Below are positions 1 to 9,675 of a DNA stretch of 64,000 nucleotides, one piece after another. The stretch spans positions 310,001 through 374,000 of the forward strand of contig OU964918.1 in NCBI GenBank assembly GCA_918807975.1, written 5' to 3'. This stretch comes from Aplidium turbinatum (lineage: Eukaryota; Chordata; Ascidiacea; Aplousobranchia; Polyclinidae). Below the pieces are notes generated by a model. That model had not been told where the DNA came from, ran no database searches, and saw only the letters and a program-made list of their open reading frames with translations. How positions within the stretch are numbered: the stretch's first letter is position 1; every line of letters starts with the position of its first letter. The position numbers and the translations under genes were made by a program.

Positions 1-1822
1 TTGAGAGGTTTGCTCCAGGAGGGATGGAGAGTGCTGGTATAACTGAAAAGTGGGGAGGGATATGTGGCAGCTCGTTCCATTCCTGGGCCCATATCTCCAT
101 GCAGCTGAAGTTCTTATCCACAATCTAAAGAGCTTGCTGAATCATCAGGAATACTACCATTGAGCACAGCCTTTTTTAGGGAAGTATTTCATAATGAGAA
201 CTTCTCCGTTTTCATCTTTGGCTCCAGCTCGTGTACGAGCATTGGTTGATTTTCAAATTGAGTTTGGATGGTGATGTCGTATGTGGCTTTGGAGGCCCAG
301 TCTGTGATGGCAAAGACTTGGGCAAAAGGCACTGAGACGATCATTATGTATCCGCCGCCAATATGTGAAACCAGGCTGGAGGCTTCCAACTCTACCAAGC
401 CTGTCCCCGTTACCCGTGATATCATCGCCATTGGGCTTTGTTTGGTCCAGGTCCAAATTGAAACAATTTAGGCCATTTGCTTGTATGCTTATTTACGGTG
501 GCCGTAACTACGCGAGGGCCACGCACACACCCTTGGCCAGCTCCATGTCCATTGCGGCCCAATAACATCGAAACGTGCAGCTTCAGGGGAACTGGTTGCA
601 ACGGGCTGCCGGGTGCTCTGTTCATACCACGTAAGGGTCAGTGCGACGTGTGTGTTTCATTCAAATACAGTATTATTACCAAGGAACAATACGATGACCA
701 TATCAAGTTGAAGATTGAAGCTTGAGATAAGAAGACAAAGACAAAGAGTCCGCTAGCACAGTAAAATCCGTATGGACAATGGATTTACAGGCTGTACTTC
801 TGTGTCCTGAAACTAAGGCAAGCAGTAGCCTATTTATGTAGCCTACTATAAAACCAAGCTGCAGGTACACAATTTTACACTATTCAATCTTGAATCAAAA
901 GATGCTTATTGCTCTATTTGGAATGAAACAGAAAGTGATTTTCGCTGTGAAGTATTCGCTTTCTTGCAGTTTAATCATTTCGGATGGGTAATTTGTGGAA
1001 GCCCCGGTCTGGAAGAGATAGTTATTTGGAGTGATGGCTGATGGGTGTGGATATCAAAATAGAAACTCTAATGTCTCTAGTGCCTACTGTGCCTTTGCAT
1101 GGAAGCATGACATCACTATTACTCAGAAGTAGGCCTACATCGTGGCTGGTCTCACTCAAATGGAGTGCGATAGCATGCACAGTAGGGTGGGCCGTCGGAA
1201 ACAGATCGCTTAGCAACTCGAGTTTCTTAGGAGGTTTGTCGAGTAAATGGCGAAATCGAAAACCATTTTTTAATTGAACGCCAGGAAGACGGCGCACAAC
1301 TGGGACCTAATCGGTAAATCACCCCATTCCAGGGATATTGACAGGGTTGCCATAACGTCCTTATTTCTAAGATTTGTCCTTATTTTGAAGAACTCTATCT
1401 TAGAAAATATTACTGTCCTTATTGCTAGGAAATGTCCTTCTTTTTGACTTGAGTCCTTATTTTGTCTTATTTTCAACAATTAGTGAATAAACTTAGTGGA
1501 ATGACAGCCAAATCTCTACTACAGTAAAAGTAAACCTAGACCTGAGTTGTCTTGAGATGCACAAAGTATTTTTTTACGAACAATGAGTTGCTGGAACACA
1601 TTGTTTCTGGCAAACAATATGGCATGTGATATATAATGGCTCGTATAAATGCTGAGGTTTGTTCAAAAACGTTTGTTTTACTTTGTATGAAAATTTAATT
1701 TTTCTGTTGTCCTTATTTTGGGGTTCATGTCGATGGCAACCCTAGATATTGCAGTGGCGTATATTCAGAGTTTGTGTGCCGCACACCCATCAAACATGGT
1801 TGATTCATCAATCATCATACAG

Positions 1823-2445
1823 TTAAACATGCAAGTAGGCTACTTGGTAGCCTATATAAATGGTGAAGGCAGGGTATACAAGTAGCCTATATAAAAGGTG
1901 ATGGCAGGGTATACAAGTAAGTAGGCTTCTTGGTAGCCTATATAAAAGGTGAAGGTTTGGTATGCAAGTAAGTAGGCTACTTGGTGATGATGAAGGCGTA
2001 TACAAGTACGATAGCCTAAGATGATGAAGGCGTATACAAGTACGGTAGCCTAAGTACTTGGTAGCCTACATAAAAGGTGATGGCAGGGTATGCAAGTAAG
2101 TAGGCTACTTGGTAGCCTATATAAATGGTGAAGGCAGGGTATACAAGTAGCCTAAGTACTTGGTAGCCTATATAAAAGGTGATGGCAGGGTATACAAGTA
2201 AGTAGGCTTCTTGGTAGCCTATATAAAAGGTGAAGGTTTGGTATGCAAGTAAGTAGGCTACTTGGTGATGATGAAGGCGTATACAAGTACGATAGCCTAA
2301 GATGATGAAGGCGTATACAAGTACGGTAGCCTAAGTACTTGGTAGCCTACATAAAAGGTGATGGCAGGGTATGCAAGTAAGTAGGCTACTTGGTAGCCTA
2401 TATAAAAGGTGAAGGCATGGTATGAGCATTGCAGGTAAGGTAGAT
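1823..2445. repeat. Minisatellite with a 281-bp higher-order repeat
   Basis: About 600 bp of diverged units built on TAGGCTACTTGGTAGCC, TATATAAAAGGTGAAGGC and GGTATACAAGTAAG. A composite block starting GTAGGCTTCTTGG at 1921 recurs at 2202, giving a 281-bp higher-order period. It lies in the 5' leader of element A, upstream of the transposase frame. Confidence 0.85.
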
Positions 2446-2756
2446 ATAAAAGTGAAGGCAAGGTAATATGGACTACTCACAGTACTCAGGTATCAGGTAT
2501 ATATTAGTGCTCAGAGAAGGCAAACAGGTAGGGTATTGGCCTACTGACTGAAGCAAGTATAATTGGGTTCTGTTTCAGTGAAAAGTTTATTCACAATAAT
2601 GGAGGGAAATTTAAAACAAAATTCGCAATTTATTACAGGTATTCAGTACAGTAATTCGTAGTGGTGGCGGTAGCCTACGTCGAATTTTACATTGATTGAT
2701 TGAATACAAGTAATCAGTAGGCTGCCGGTGGCAGTTTACCAATTAATTGCAGTTAA

Positions 2757-4013
2757 TTGGTCTGCAATAGTTATAACATGGCCGCATATACTCGATCTGC
2801 TGATCCGGTGTTCGGCTTTGCCAAAGAAATGAATGAACTGGTTCTTCCCACCAGTGGTGACGTTCTCCGATATTGCGCCCAAGTGAAAGAACAATACAAA
2901 ATCATGAAGAAGAAGGACACCGGAGATTGCAAGAAGGAAATGGGGCTGCGCGAAATGGCGGAAGCAGTGGCGACTAAGATAACAAGCATCTACAATTTCG
3001 CCACAGTGGCGATCATTACGCGTGAGGGAGTGATCAAGAAGATTCTGAAGCAATGGGCCATGGTTAAGATGAAGAATAAAATCCCCACGGCGAGAAAGAC
3101 GGCTGAATGGAAAGCTTCAATGAAGGCCAGTCTTTGCCTCGACACTCTTTTCGACGTCGTTGACGACAAATCGCTGCATTCACGCGAGGTTGATTTTGTT
3201 AAAGACCAACGCGGAGCACGCATTGGTTTCACTGGAAACGTCGATTGGAAGGCGGAAAAATCTGAGAAGAAGAGGGACGAGCGGAAGGAGCAATTGCTTT
3301 TGAGAGAGAAGCGAGAAAAAGAGCGGGAAGAACGCGAAGAATGTACTCAAGACTCGGATGACGACAATACAGAAGAAACTCCTAGAAGGCGCTTCCCTTC
3401 AGAGTGCTCGATCGGCAGAGAAGAAATCGAAGAAGAGCAGGAGCGATGTACTTTCGATCTTCGTACAGTTGCGCGTGAGGCGGAAAGGTATGGAATTTCG
3501 AGTAGAGCAGCAGCTGCCCTCGCCACCGCAACATTACTGGACACAAAAGATGATTTCAATCGGATGATGGTAGTGGATAAAAACAAGCTCGTTCGTGCAC
3601 GAAAACGGCTTCGTTTAGAGATGAATCACTTTGCTTCAATTTCGCTCGGCACAATAGTTGAAGGCCTTTACTTTGACGGCAGAAAGGATAAAGCTCTTAC
3701 ATTGAATGGCATAACTGGCTATCGTCAAAAATCAATCGAAGACCACTACGTGATGCTGAAATACCCAGGAGGTGAATATATCGACCACGTTTCCATTCAA
3801 GGGCGTTCAACTGGAAACAACATTGCCAAAACGATGTTGGCTGCTCTTGAAGTCAAGGGAATTGACGTGAAAGGCATTCAGGTCGTTGGCTGCGACGGAA
3901 CTGCCGTCAATACAGGTAAGCACACAGGAGCCATCACCAGCATTGAGCAACATATCGGGAGTGCGGTACAATGGTCGATTTGCCAGTTTCACCTCAACGA
4001 ACTCCCGCTTTAA
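2757..4013 (+). CDS. hAT-like transposase, N-terminal part (418 aa, truncated)
   Basis: An uninterrupted 418-codon frame. Residues about 1-150 form a lysine-rich head, about 160-200 a charged coiled-coil (EKREKEREEREE), and about 235-265 an Ala-rich segment. The nuclease-like core begins with LYFDGRKDKA, then VVGCDGTAVNTG near residue 380 and CQFHLNELPL at the end. The same landmarks recur in elements C and D. I read the Asp residues as catalytic candidates and C-x2-H as the hAT insertion-domain motif, by analogy. The frame stops straight after NELPL, where the D copy continues for about 250 more residues, so the C-terminal half including the last acidic residue is deleted. It is unlikely to be active alone. 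The start at 2757 is simply the first ATG; 2778 (MAAYTRS) is equally possible. Confidence 0.7.
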   Translation: MVCNSYNMAAYTRSADPVFGFAKEMNELVLPTSGDVLRYCAQVKEQYKIMKKKDTGDCKKEMGLREMAEAVATKITSIYNFATVAIITREGVIKKILKQWAMVKMKNKIPTARKTAEWKASMKASLCLDTLFDVVDDKSLHSREVDFVKDQRGARIGFTGNVDWKAEKSEKKRDERKEQLLLREKREKEREEREECTQDSDDDNTEETPRRRFPSECSIGREEIEEEQERCTFDLRTVAREAERYGISSRAAAALATATLLDTKDDFNRMMVVDKNKLVRARKRLRLEMNHFASISLGTIVEGLYFDGRKDKALTLNGITGYRQKSIEDHYVMLKYPGGEYIDHVSIQGRSTGNNIAKTMLAALEVKGIDVKGIQVVGCDGTAVNTGKHTGAITSIEQHIGSAVQWSICQFHLNELPL

Positions 4014-5199
4014 GATTACGTTCTGTGATTGTTTTTGACTGTGTTTACGTCGTTTTGTGTATTTTTTACTTTTTTAATTACCGCACTTTTTATTTTTTTT
4101 TGGAAAAAAAAAACGTTTTTTATTGTATTTAGGTGATATTGATTTTTTTGTGCGGCGTCTTCCCGCCGCCCGATCTAAAAAAAATTTTTAGATTAATTGT
4201 TTGTGACCTAAGCCTCCTATCTGAGCCGAGTTGCTAAGTGATTTGACAAAAAAGTGCATTGACGGCCCACCCTAATGCACAGTACTATCGAGCGAAAATT
4301 GGTAAACAACATTTTTACGACGAGAGATTACGAAATTATCATCCAGAATGCCAGGATCAGACCGCATCCCAACAATGTACAGAGGATGCAACACAGTGAT
4401 TTTATGAAAATCGATGGATGATGCTTGTTGAGTATTAGGCCTGAAAAGAAAGCTGGAGATCCCACTGTTCATGATCTTAGAGGCCGAAATCATGAAAGCA
4501 GTGAAAAGGCATTGTACAAGGTCCCATTATGTAAGGCTGCACAATGGGAGGATCTGCCGCAGCGGTCACAAACAAACTTAGACGACACTATATGGATTTC
4601 TATTTTTTCAAGCCATCTTCCAATCAAATTGAGGAAATACAATGATCTCCAATCTATAAAACATATTATGCCAACATTGTGCCACTCCTTTTTTGATAAT
4701 TTGCTTCATTACTGATAATTTATTCAGCTTGTCTTGCCAACTGTGAACTGTTTTTGGGCGAAATATGCAGTCTAGCATGAAATATAACTCCTATCGTTAG
4801 ATTGGAGTTGCTATTAGGGATTTGCCTGTTAATTCTAGTCGTATTATCACTGTTATTATGTCACCGTTAAAAAACTCATATTGATAAAGTCAAAATATCA
4901 AATGGCCTAAGTCATGTCAGTGCATTCAGAAAATGGCCTAAGTCATGCCAGCTCATTATGGGATGCAAAATGAAACAAATCAAAGTATACATGCTCATTG
5001 TACTTGCATCGACATGCTATTTTTGTTTAACTGTACAATAAATATGATAAAAACAACCGTGTAGACAGTTTTTTTTGATTATCTCAAAACAAGAAAAAAT
5101 GAGTTACGCCATTATTTTATTAGTCTGACGATATATGAGCGACGACGCGGACCGTAAAGCAAAGAGAGTTTTCAAAGACCTGGATCTGCCAGTCCGCCT

Positions 5200-5588
5200 T
5201 TTTTCGACGCTCACGAACCCTCAGAAACACCCTTCAAAAACCAAAAAAAAACGAAACTGGCCGGCTACAAAACTGCCCACTACGGGACGATGACATATGT
5301 ACCACCAAGAACTGTGTCTACAAGATCGCATGCAAGAAATGCAGGGAAAGCCACATAGGCAGCACGATTCGACCACTCCACTCCCGCATCAAAGAACACC
5401 TCAGTTCAGACAAAAGTTCGGTCTTTGATCATCAACAACAGTGTCACACCGACTTTGAATTTACAATAATTGCCCGAGAAAATGACGCGGTAAAATTACG
5501 TTTCAAAGAGGCCATATTCATCAGCAGACAAAATCCTAAAATCAACAACCGTGCCGAAAGGGAAGAACTACGTCATCTAATCTACTAA
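5200..5588 (+). pseudogene. GIY-YIG endonuclease relic of a retroelement
   Basis: An open stretch (about 5250-5588) encodes CVYKIACKKCRESHIGST, then IRPLHSRIKEHL, SSVFDHQQQC and LRFKEAIFISRQNPKINNR. This is the GIY-YIG layout found at the C-terminus of Penelope-like and some other retroelements: Y-I-G near the start, Arg in the following helix, Glu late. No reverse transcriptase precedes it; it starts just downstream of the X1 target duplication. A second, more decayed copy lies on the minus strand near 17590-17990. The sequence differs clearly from the GIY-YIG domain of the Penelope element at 58 kb, so it is another family. Confidence 0.6.
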
Positions 5589-6425
5589 TCAACTGAAAAA
5601 ATTTTGCAACAAAGAACGCCTAACAACACAGAAACTCAACAACCAGCAGCCTCAAGCTGAACGAACGAACCACAGTAAAGAACCACTCACTGACGCAACT
5701 TACTATTGCCACAGCAAACTCGCAGCATCAGGCTAAGACAGACCGTTTAAATCTACCTTATGAAGTAAGCAACGATCATGCTGCTAAAAGCGAAACTCAA
5801 TCAATTGTATATAAAATACATATAACAAAATATCCAACTGCGAAGGGCTTTCTCTGCCTCCTATTACAGTGAGCAATCTACCCGCCAAATACCAACTGAA
5901 GCCACGAATGTCGGCATAAACCCATTTACTTCTAGAGCTTTCAAGCGGACCATGTTTTTCTTTTTCCCACAATTTTATCAAGCACAATCAAAGACAACTT
6001 CTAATGTCATGTTTCTACTGATGTTTTTCACATTGCAAATTCCTATGTCTTGTAAATGTTTGTTGCAGGGAAATTACTCACAAAACCAGTAACTGTTTGA
6101 ACAAATGAATGGAAATTATATCATAAATATGACGTTATCCGTCTCAATTTTCATATAATATTTATTTTTCAATATAAATTAATATGTATGTAATTATGTA
6201 TTTTTTTTAAATCTTGCGTTTTTGGAAAACAAAACAAAGCAAAGGTGCAGTGCAACCAACAACGTAGCAACCCTATATGGACATATATGCAAACTTCATG
6301 ATCATGATTGATCATGCAGTGCAACTAATAACGTAGCAACCCTAAATGGATAAAGTTTTCGTTTAGCTGGAAAAAAAATTATATTTTTTGAAAACATTTT
6401 ACTTTAGTCAACATATGTTTTATGT
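5589..6425. other. No gene seen; two short direct repeats
   Basis: AT-rich sequence, probably partly the 3' flank of the GIY-YIG relic. A block reading GCAGTGCAAC..ACGTAGCAACCCTA occurs twice, about 70 bp apart (near 6247 and 6316), with the palindrome-like CATGATCATGATTGATCATG between them. I see no exon. Confidence 0.4.
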
Positions 6426-6429
6426 TTAA

Positions 6430-7249
6430 CCGTATCTGTTACTGGCGTAGACCTTATGGTCTCGCCCTCTGCAAATTCAGCAATTTCACATAGAAGCAGT
6501 GACGCTAGAAACCTGAGATTTCTTGACTTTTACTTTTTTTTTTTGCCCCTACTTTTAATCCCGATTATGTTGGTATCGGATAATTGTGAAGCTCACAATA
6601 AACCTTTTGTCACAGCCAGTTATAAAATGCAAGAAATTTTATGATATTCAATAGCTGGATTGACAGTTGACTATTAGCGTGCGGTTTCATTTTGTGTCTG
6701 TCAGTCATAACACGACGGCGCTAAAATTCCATTCTTTACCCAGGCAGCAAAATCCGTCATTTTTACATTGATTCAACGTCGATTTTGCTGTCTGGGTAGG
6801 GAGTTGGTCTTTGACGCGATATGAGTCATTCTTTGCTGGCAGACATCAATTAGGAAGACAATTTATTATTTGCGCAAATTGCTTTGTAGTGCAAAAAGTG
6901 CATGGAATACTGTTTGCACAAAAACGGGAAAAACAAAATTAATGAAATTCTGTGTTCTATGCAAAAAGACTTTTAAAATAAAATGTCAACTGAGAAATTT
7001 GATCAAGAACTGGCGAAAATAGGTCAAAAACCGAGTCTTTATCACCTTCTCTGCCTAAAATACACAATCACGAATATATTTTGCGAAATAAATTGATTGA
7101 AGTGATAGATAAGGCTTTTGAACAACGGCATACTTTTTTCCGTTGTTATTTGATATAAGCCGACGGAGTAATTAGCAATAAGAGAGACGTAGACCTGATG
7201 GTCTCGGCCAGTAACTCTTGACGCCAAAAGGAAGCAGTGACAGATATGG
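6430..7249. mobile_element. TTAA MITE, copy 1
   Basis: Terminal inverted repeats CCGTATCTGTTACTG (left) and CAGTGACAGATATGG (right) are flanked by TTAA on both sides (6426-6429 and 7250-7253). The centre (about 6730-6800) is a fold-back built on ACCCAGRCAGCAAAATC. There is no transposase. The TTAA target points to piggyBac mobilisation; Kolobok also uses TTAA. Copies 2 and 3 are at 16032 and 49846. Confidence 0.75.
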
Positions 7250-7387
7250 TTAAAGAAATGTTTTTCTTTTTTTTTTCAAACATAGCAAATATGTTACATC
7301 AGGCACATTCGCACTACGTTTTTTTTTTTCAAACGTAGCAAATCTGTTACATCAGGCACATTCGTTTTCACAGTGTTTGGTTTTGTC

Positions 7388-7748
7388 TATGCAAATGTGT
7401 TCTTCACACTTCTAACAGTATAAGCATCTTGTGAAGCCAGACAGTTTAGATAACCCCCTTTCTTTGTAAATATATATGCAAACTTCTTAGATGTTTTGCT
7501 GAGACGTTTGGAAGGGTCCAACTGTACCAAATAGAAATAGGACTGCTCCACAATAGCTTCATCATATAACAGTTTGAAGTAATGAGTTGGTGATGGAATT
7601 TGGGTCAGCTTGAACAATGTTCACTCACAGTGGTCATCGAAGGAGTGTTTTTCAAGGAAGGACTTTTTCTTACACAGCTCCAAATTGAACAGTGTGATTT
7701 GGTTGTCCTTGTTGGTGGATTGATAGATTTCATTATGCTTTCATCTTA
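7388..7748 (-). other. Possible two-exon end of an unrecognised minus-strand gene
   Basis: Two minus-strand blocks could be exons. Block 7748-7629 follows an acceptor TTTTAAG and ends at donor GTGAGT; it reads MKSINPPTRTTKS and RKSPSLKNTPSMTT. Block 7519-7388 follows a pyrimidine-rich acceptor (TTTGGTACAG), joins in phase 0, and reads LDPSKRLSKTSKKF to a stop after VRSVKNTFA. I recognise no family. The splice sites are plausible but common by chance. An alternative is decayed repeat sequence. Confidence 0.3.
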
Positions 7749-8209
7749 AAATAACGAGTTGTAAAAGAGTAAGGAAAAATACTACAAAGCTGCAGTATAA
7801 AAGTAAATGACAAGAATTACTATTATTTTCCATTTATGAATTTGATATACATATGCATTACAAACATTACTTATTGTGGGACTGAGAAATAAGTGAGACA
7901 TTCTCAAACAAATACAAAACTCAATGTGGCTCAAGAGAGCATGGTGGAGAGTTCTTTTTACCATCAGAGTTTATATCGAACACATCAATAAAACAAATAA
8001 TGTTTGTTAGTAGAGAGGTGTGATTTAGATTTTTAGTTGTTGTTGCCGTGTGAGCCTCTAGTTATCATTATAACATGGAATGGATGTTTTTGCAATACAT
8101 GTAAGTTTCTTTTGGGACAATGTCCACTCAAGCCGAGTCAATGCTTGGTTATATTAAAGACCAGCCATTATACGTGTTCACTGATAGTGTTTATTTATAT
8201 AAAACTTAC

Positions 8210-8345
8210 TTGAATCACTAAAGCTGTCATCTGGCACATCAACAAAGGTAGAAGGGTCCACTGGTGGAACATTCTTAGCGTCAGACTCCAAGATATCAAA
8301 ACATTCATCTTCTTTTCTTCCACCAAATGGTCTTGTATATCGACG
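8210..8345 (-). other. Possible minus-strand exon block
   Basis: On the minus strand an open segment reads KRRYTRPFGGRKEDECFDIL, then PPVDPSTFVDVPDDSFSDS, and ends at donor CAAGTAAGT. Its end phase fits the block at 7748-7629. No canonical AG acceptor lies between the segment and the first in-frame stop upstream, so either the true boundary is unusual or this is a pseudo-exon. Confidence 0.28.
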
Positions 8346-8614
8346 TTTTCCATAAAAAGATCATGCATTCATTTTGCACCATGAAAATAAAACTTTACTG
8401 TTTACAAATCTAACAAAACAAAAGTTTTGAGATCAAGAAAACAGTTGCATGATTGACCAAGTCAAAAGATATGATACATTTGAACTTATGGTGACTGTAG
8501 CATATATAAACATCATTTATGAAATATTTTGTTATCAACTACTTCAACAGTCTTATTTGCAAATACAACAAAAAATCCAACGCACCTGGGTGTTCTGAAA
8601 ATCCAAAACTTTAC

Positions 8615-8750
8615 GATAGAACATCTAGGCTAAGCTGCTGCTGCCATGAACCTGACTCAAAGAACTTTGTGTTCAAACAAATTAATGAAGTGAGACCATA
8701 GTGTTTCCAAAATGAAATAGCACTATTGTCAGATGATACAGAATGAAAGT
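8615..8750 (-). other. Possible minus-strand exon block
   Basis: The minus-strand segment is bounded by acceptor TCAATTTTGAAG and donor GTAAAG. It reads FHSVSSDNSAISFWKHYG, then TSLICLNTKFFESGSWQQQL. It has no recognised domain. Its phase does not join directly to the exon-like block at 15844-15714, so at least one further exon would be needed. Confidence 0.25.
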
Positions 8751-9016
8751 CTTCAAAATTGAAAATGATGACTGCTTTTACAGTAAAATAAATAGCGATA
8801 ATTTGAAACGTAACACATATGTCACAAATGTCCATATAGGGTTCAAAGGATTACCAAAGAAAATGCAACATGACGATTGGATTGGTTTCTTAAGTTGTAT
8901 AAATATACATCAAGACAAAATTCTCTTTGCGAGTTCTTTCCTGTTGTAGAATATATGAATTACGTTGTTTATAAATGGCCTACCTGGTGTACATTAACAT
9001 GTTAATCTGTCGTTAG

Positions 9017-9199
9017 GCTGCACATTATCTGGTGTCGCCAATGCTTTATCTTCACATGATATTTCAACTGTGGAAGAAGACGTAGCAATAACTTACACTT
9101 GCAAGCCTAACTTTAAATTCCCTGGCACAAATGCCAAAAGACTGGAAGCCATTTGCCAGATGGATGGGAAATTTGATGTGGATATTCCTGACTGCATAG
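9017..9199 (+). CDS. Mosaic gene exon 1 seen: CCP/sushi module 1
   Basis: The exon lies between acceptor CGTTAG and donor GTATGT, with phase 1 at both ends. The module has the four CCP cysteines in order: C-TLSG, YT-C-KP, AI-C-QM and PD-C. It lacks the conserved tryptophan before the last cysteine (GKFDVDIPDC in place of a GxW pattern). CCP modules are about 60-residue beta-sandwich units of extracellular adhesion and complement-regulating proteins. It is the most 5' module visible; no signal peptide or start codon is found upstream, so earlier exons probably lie left of the window or were missed. Confidence 0.85.
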
Positions 9200-9675
9200 G
9201 TATGTGTAAAAGTTACTGTAAGCTAAAAGTTTTAATGTTACGTAGTTGCACACTATGCAAGAAATTTATTTTAAGGCAAAATAAAATTAGCGCAAAAACA
9301 ACATTAATCAACACAAAGTTTTCGGCAGTCAATCGTTTTGTTTTCAAAATATTTAGAAGTAGTCTTTCAAAAAATAATAAATAACCAATTATTTCTACTT
9401 CCACCACATTTTTTTTTTTAAACCTAATGATGAATAATAATCCTCGAATTTGTTTAACCCTTAGAAGGTTGGGCTCCTGGAGTCTTGCTCAGTTCGGGGG
9501 GACTGTCGATTTTATGTTATTATGTTTTAGGAGTGATATTTCTGTTAGTTTTTAAGGCACAGTTTAAAAATTTGGGATTCACTTTGTCAAATTATTCATG
9601 CCTGGCGTATCCAAAAAAAAAACTATGTGAATTTTAGAACTGCTCATATACGTTGAAATTCAAATAGTACAAAAA
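9200..9675. other. Intron sequence, nothing recognised
   Basis: AT-rich intron between CCP exons 1 and 2, up to the gag-like fossil. No exon, RNA gene or repeat end is seen. Confidence 0.4.

Larger units (their letters stand above)
1183..4274 (+). mobile_element. hAT-like DNA transposon A inserted in X1
   Basis: The ends are perfect inverted repeats TAGGGTGGGCCGTC and GACGGCCCACCCTA. The 8-bp target duplication ATGCACAG is exact (1175-1182 and 4275-4282), and the uninterrupted target GCATGCACAGTACTATCG is present in X2 near 23522-23540. Further inside, the two ends share imperfect blocks such as CTTAGCAACTCG and GAAGACGCCGCACA. The element carries a minisatellite (1823-2445) and one long transposase reading frame (2757-4013). 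It belongs with elements B, C and D, which share TAGGGTGG-like ends. Confidence 0.88.
1..5130 (+). mobile_element. DNA transposon X1 (DUF7869-type), left end outside window
   Basis: This is the older of two copies of the same element; the full copy is X2 at 21791-24813. Positions 1-1182 and 4283-5130 align with X2, while 1183-4274 is a separate inserted transposon (element A). The right end at 5130 reads GTCTGACG, the reverse complement of the X2 start CGTCAGAC. Coding relics match the DUF7869 type of uncharacterised protein: a Cys motif around 600-720, a block with FTLFNLESKDAY near 880-920, IVIWSDG near 1020-1040, and a C-terminal block LPIKLRKYNDLQ near 4620-4660. Several stops and frameshifts make it non-coding. 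Family assignment is from remembered motifs; the ends and nesting are seen directly. Confidence 0.75.

Noticed and set aside
1823-2445. CRISPR array
   Set aside because: Units are diverged, contiguous and of uneven length without unique spacers; it is a minisatellite in an animal genome.
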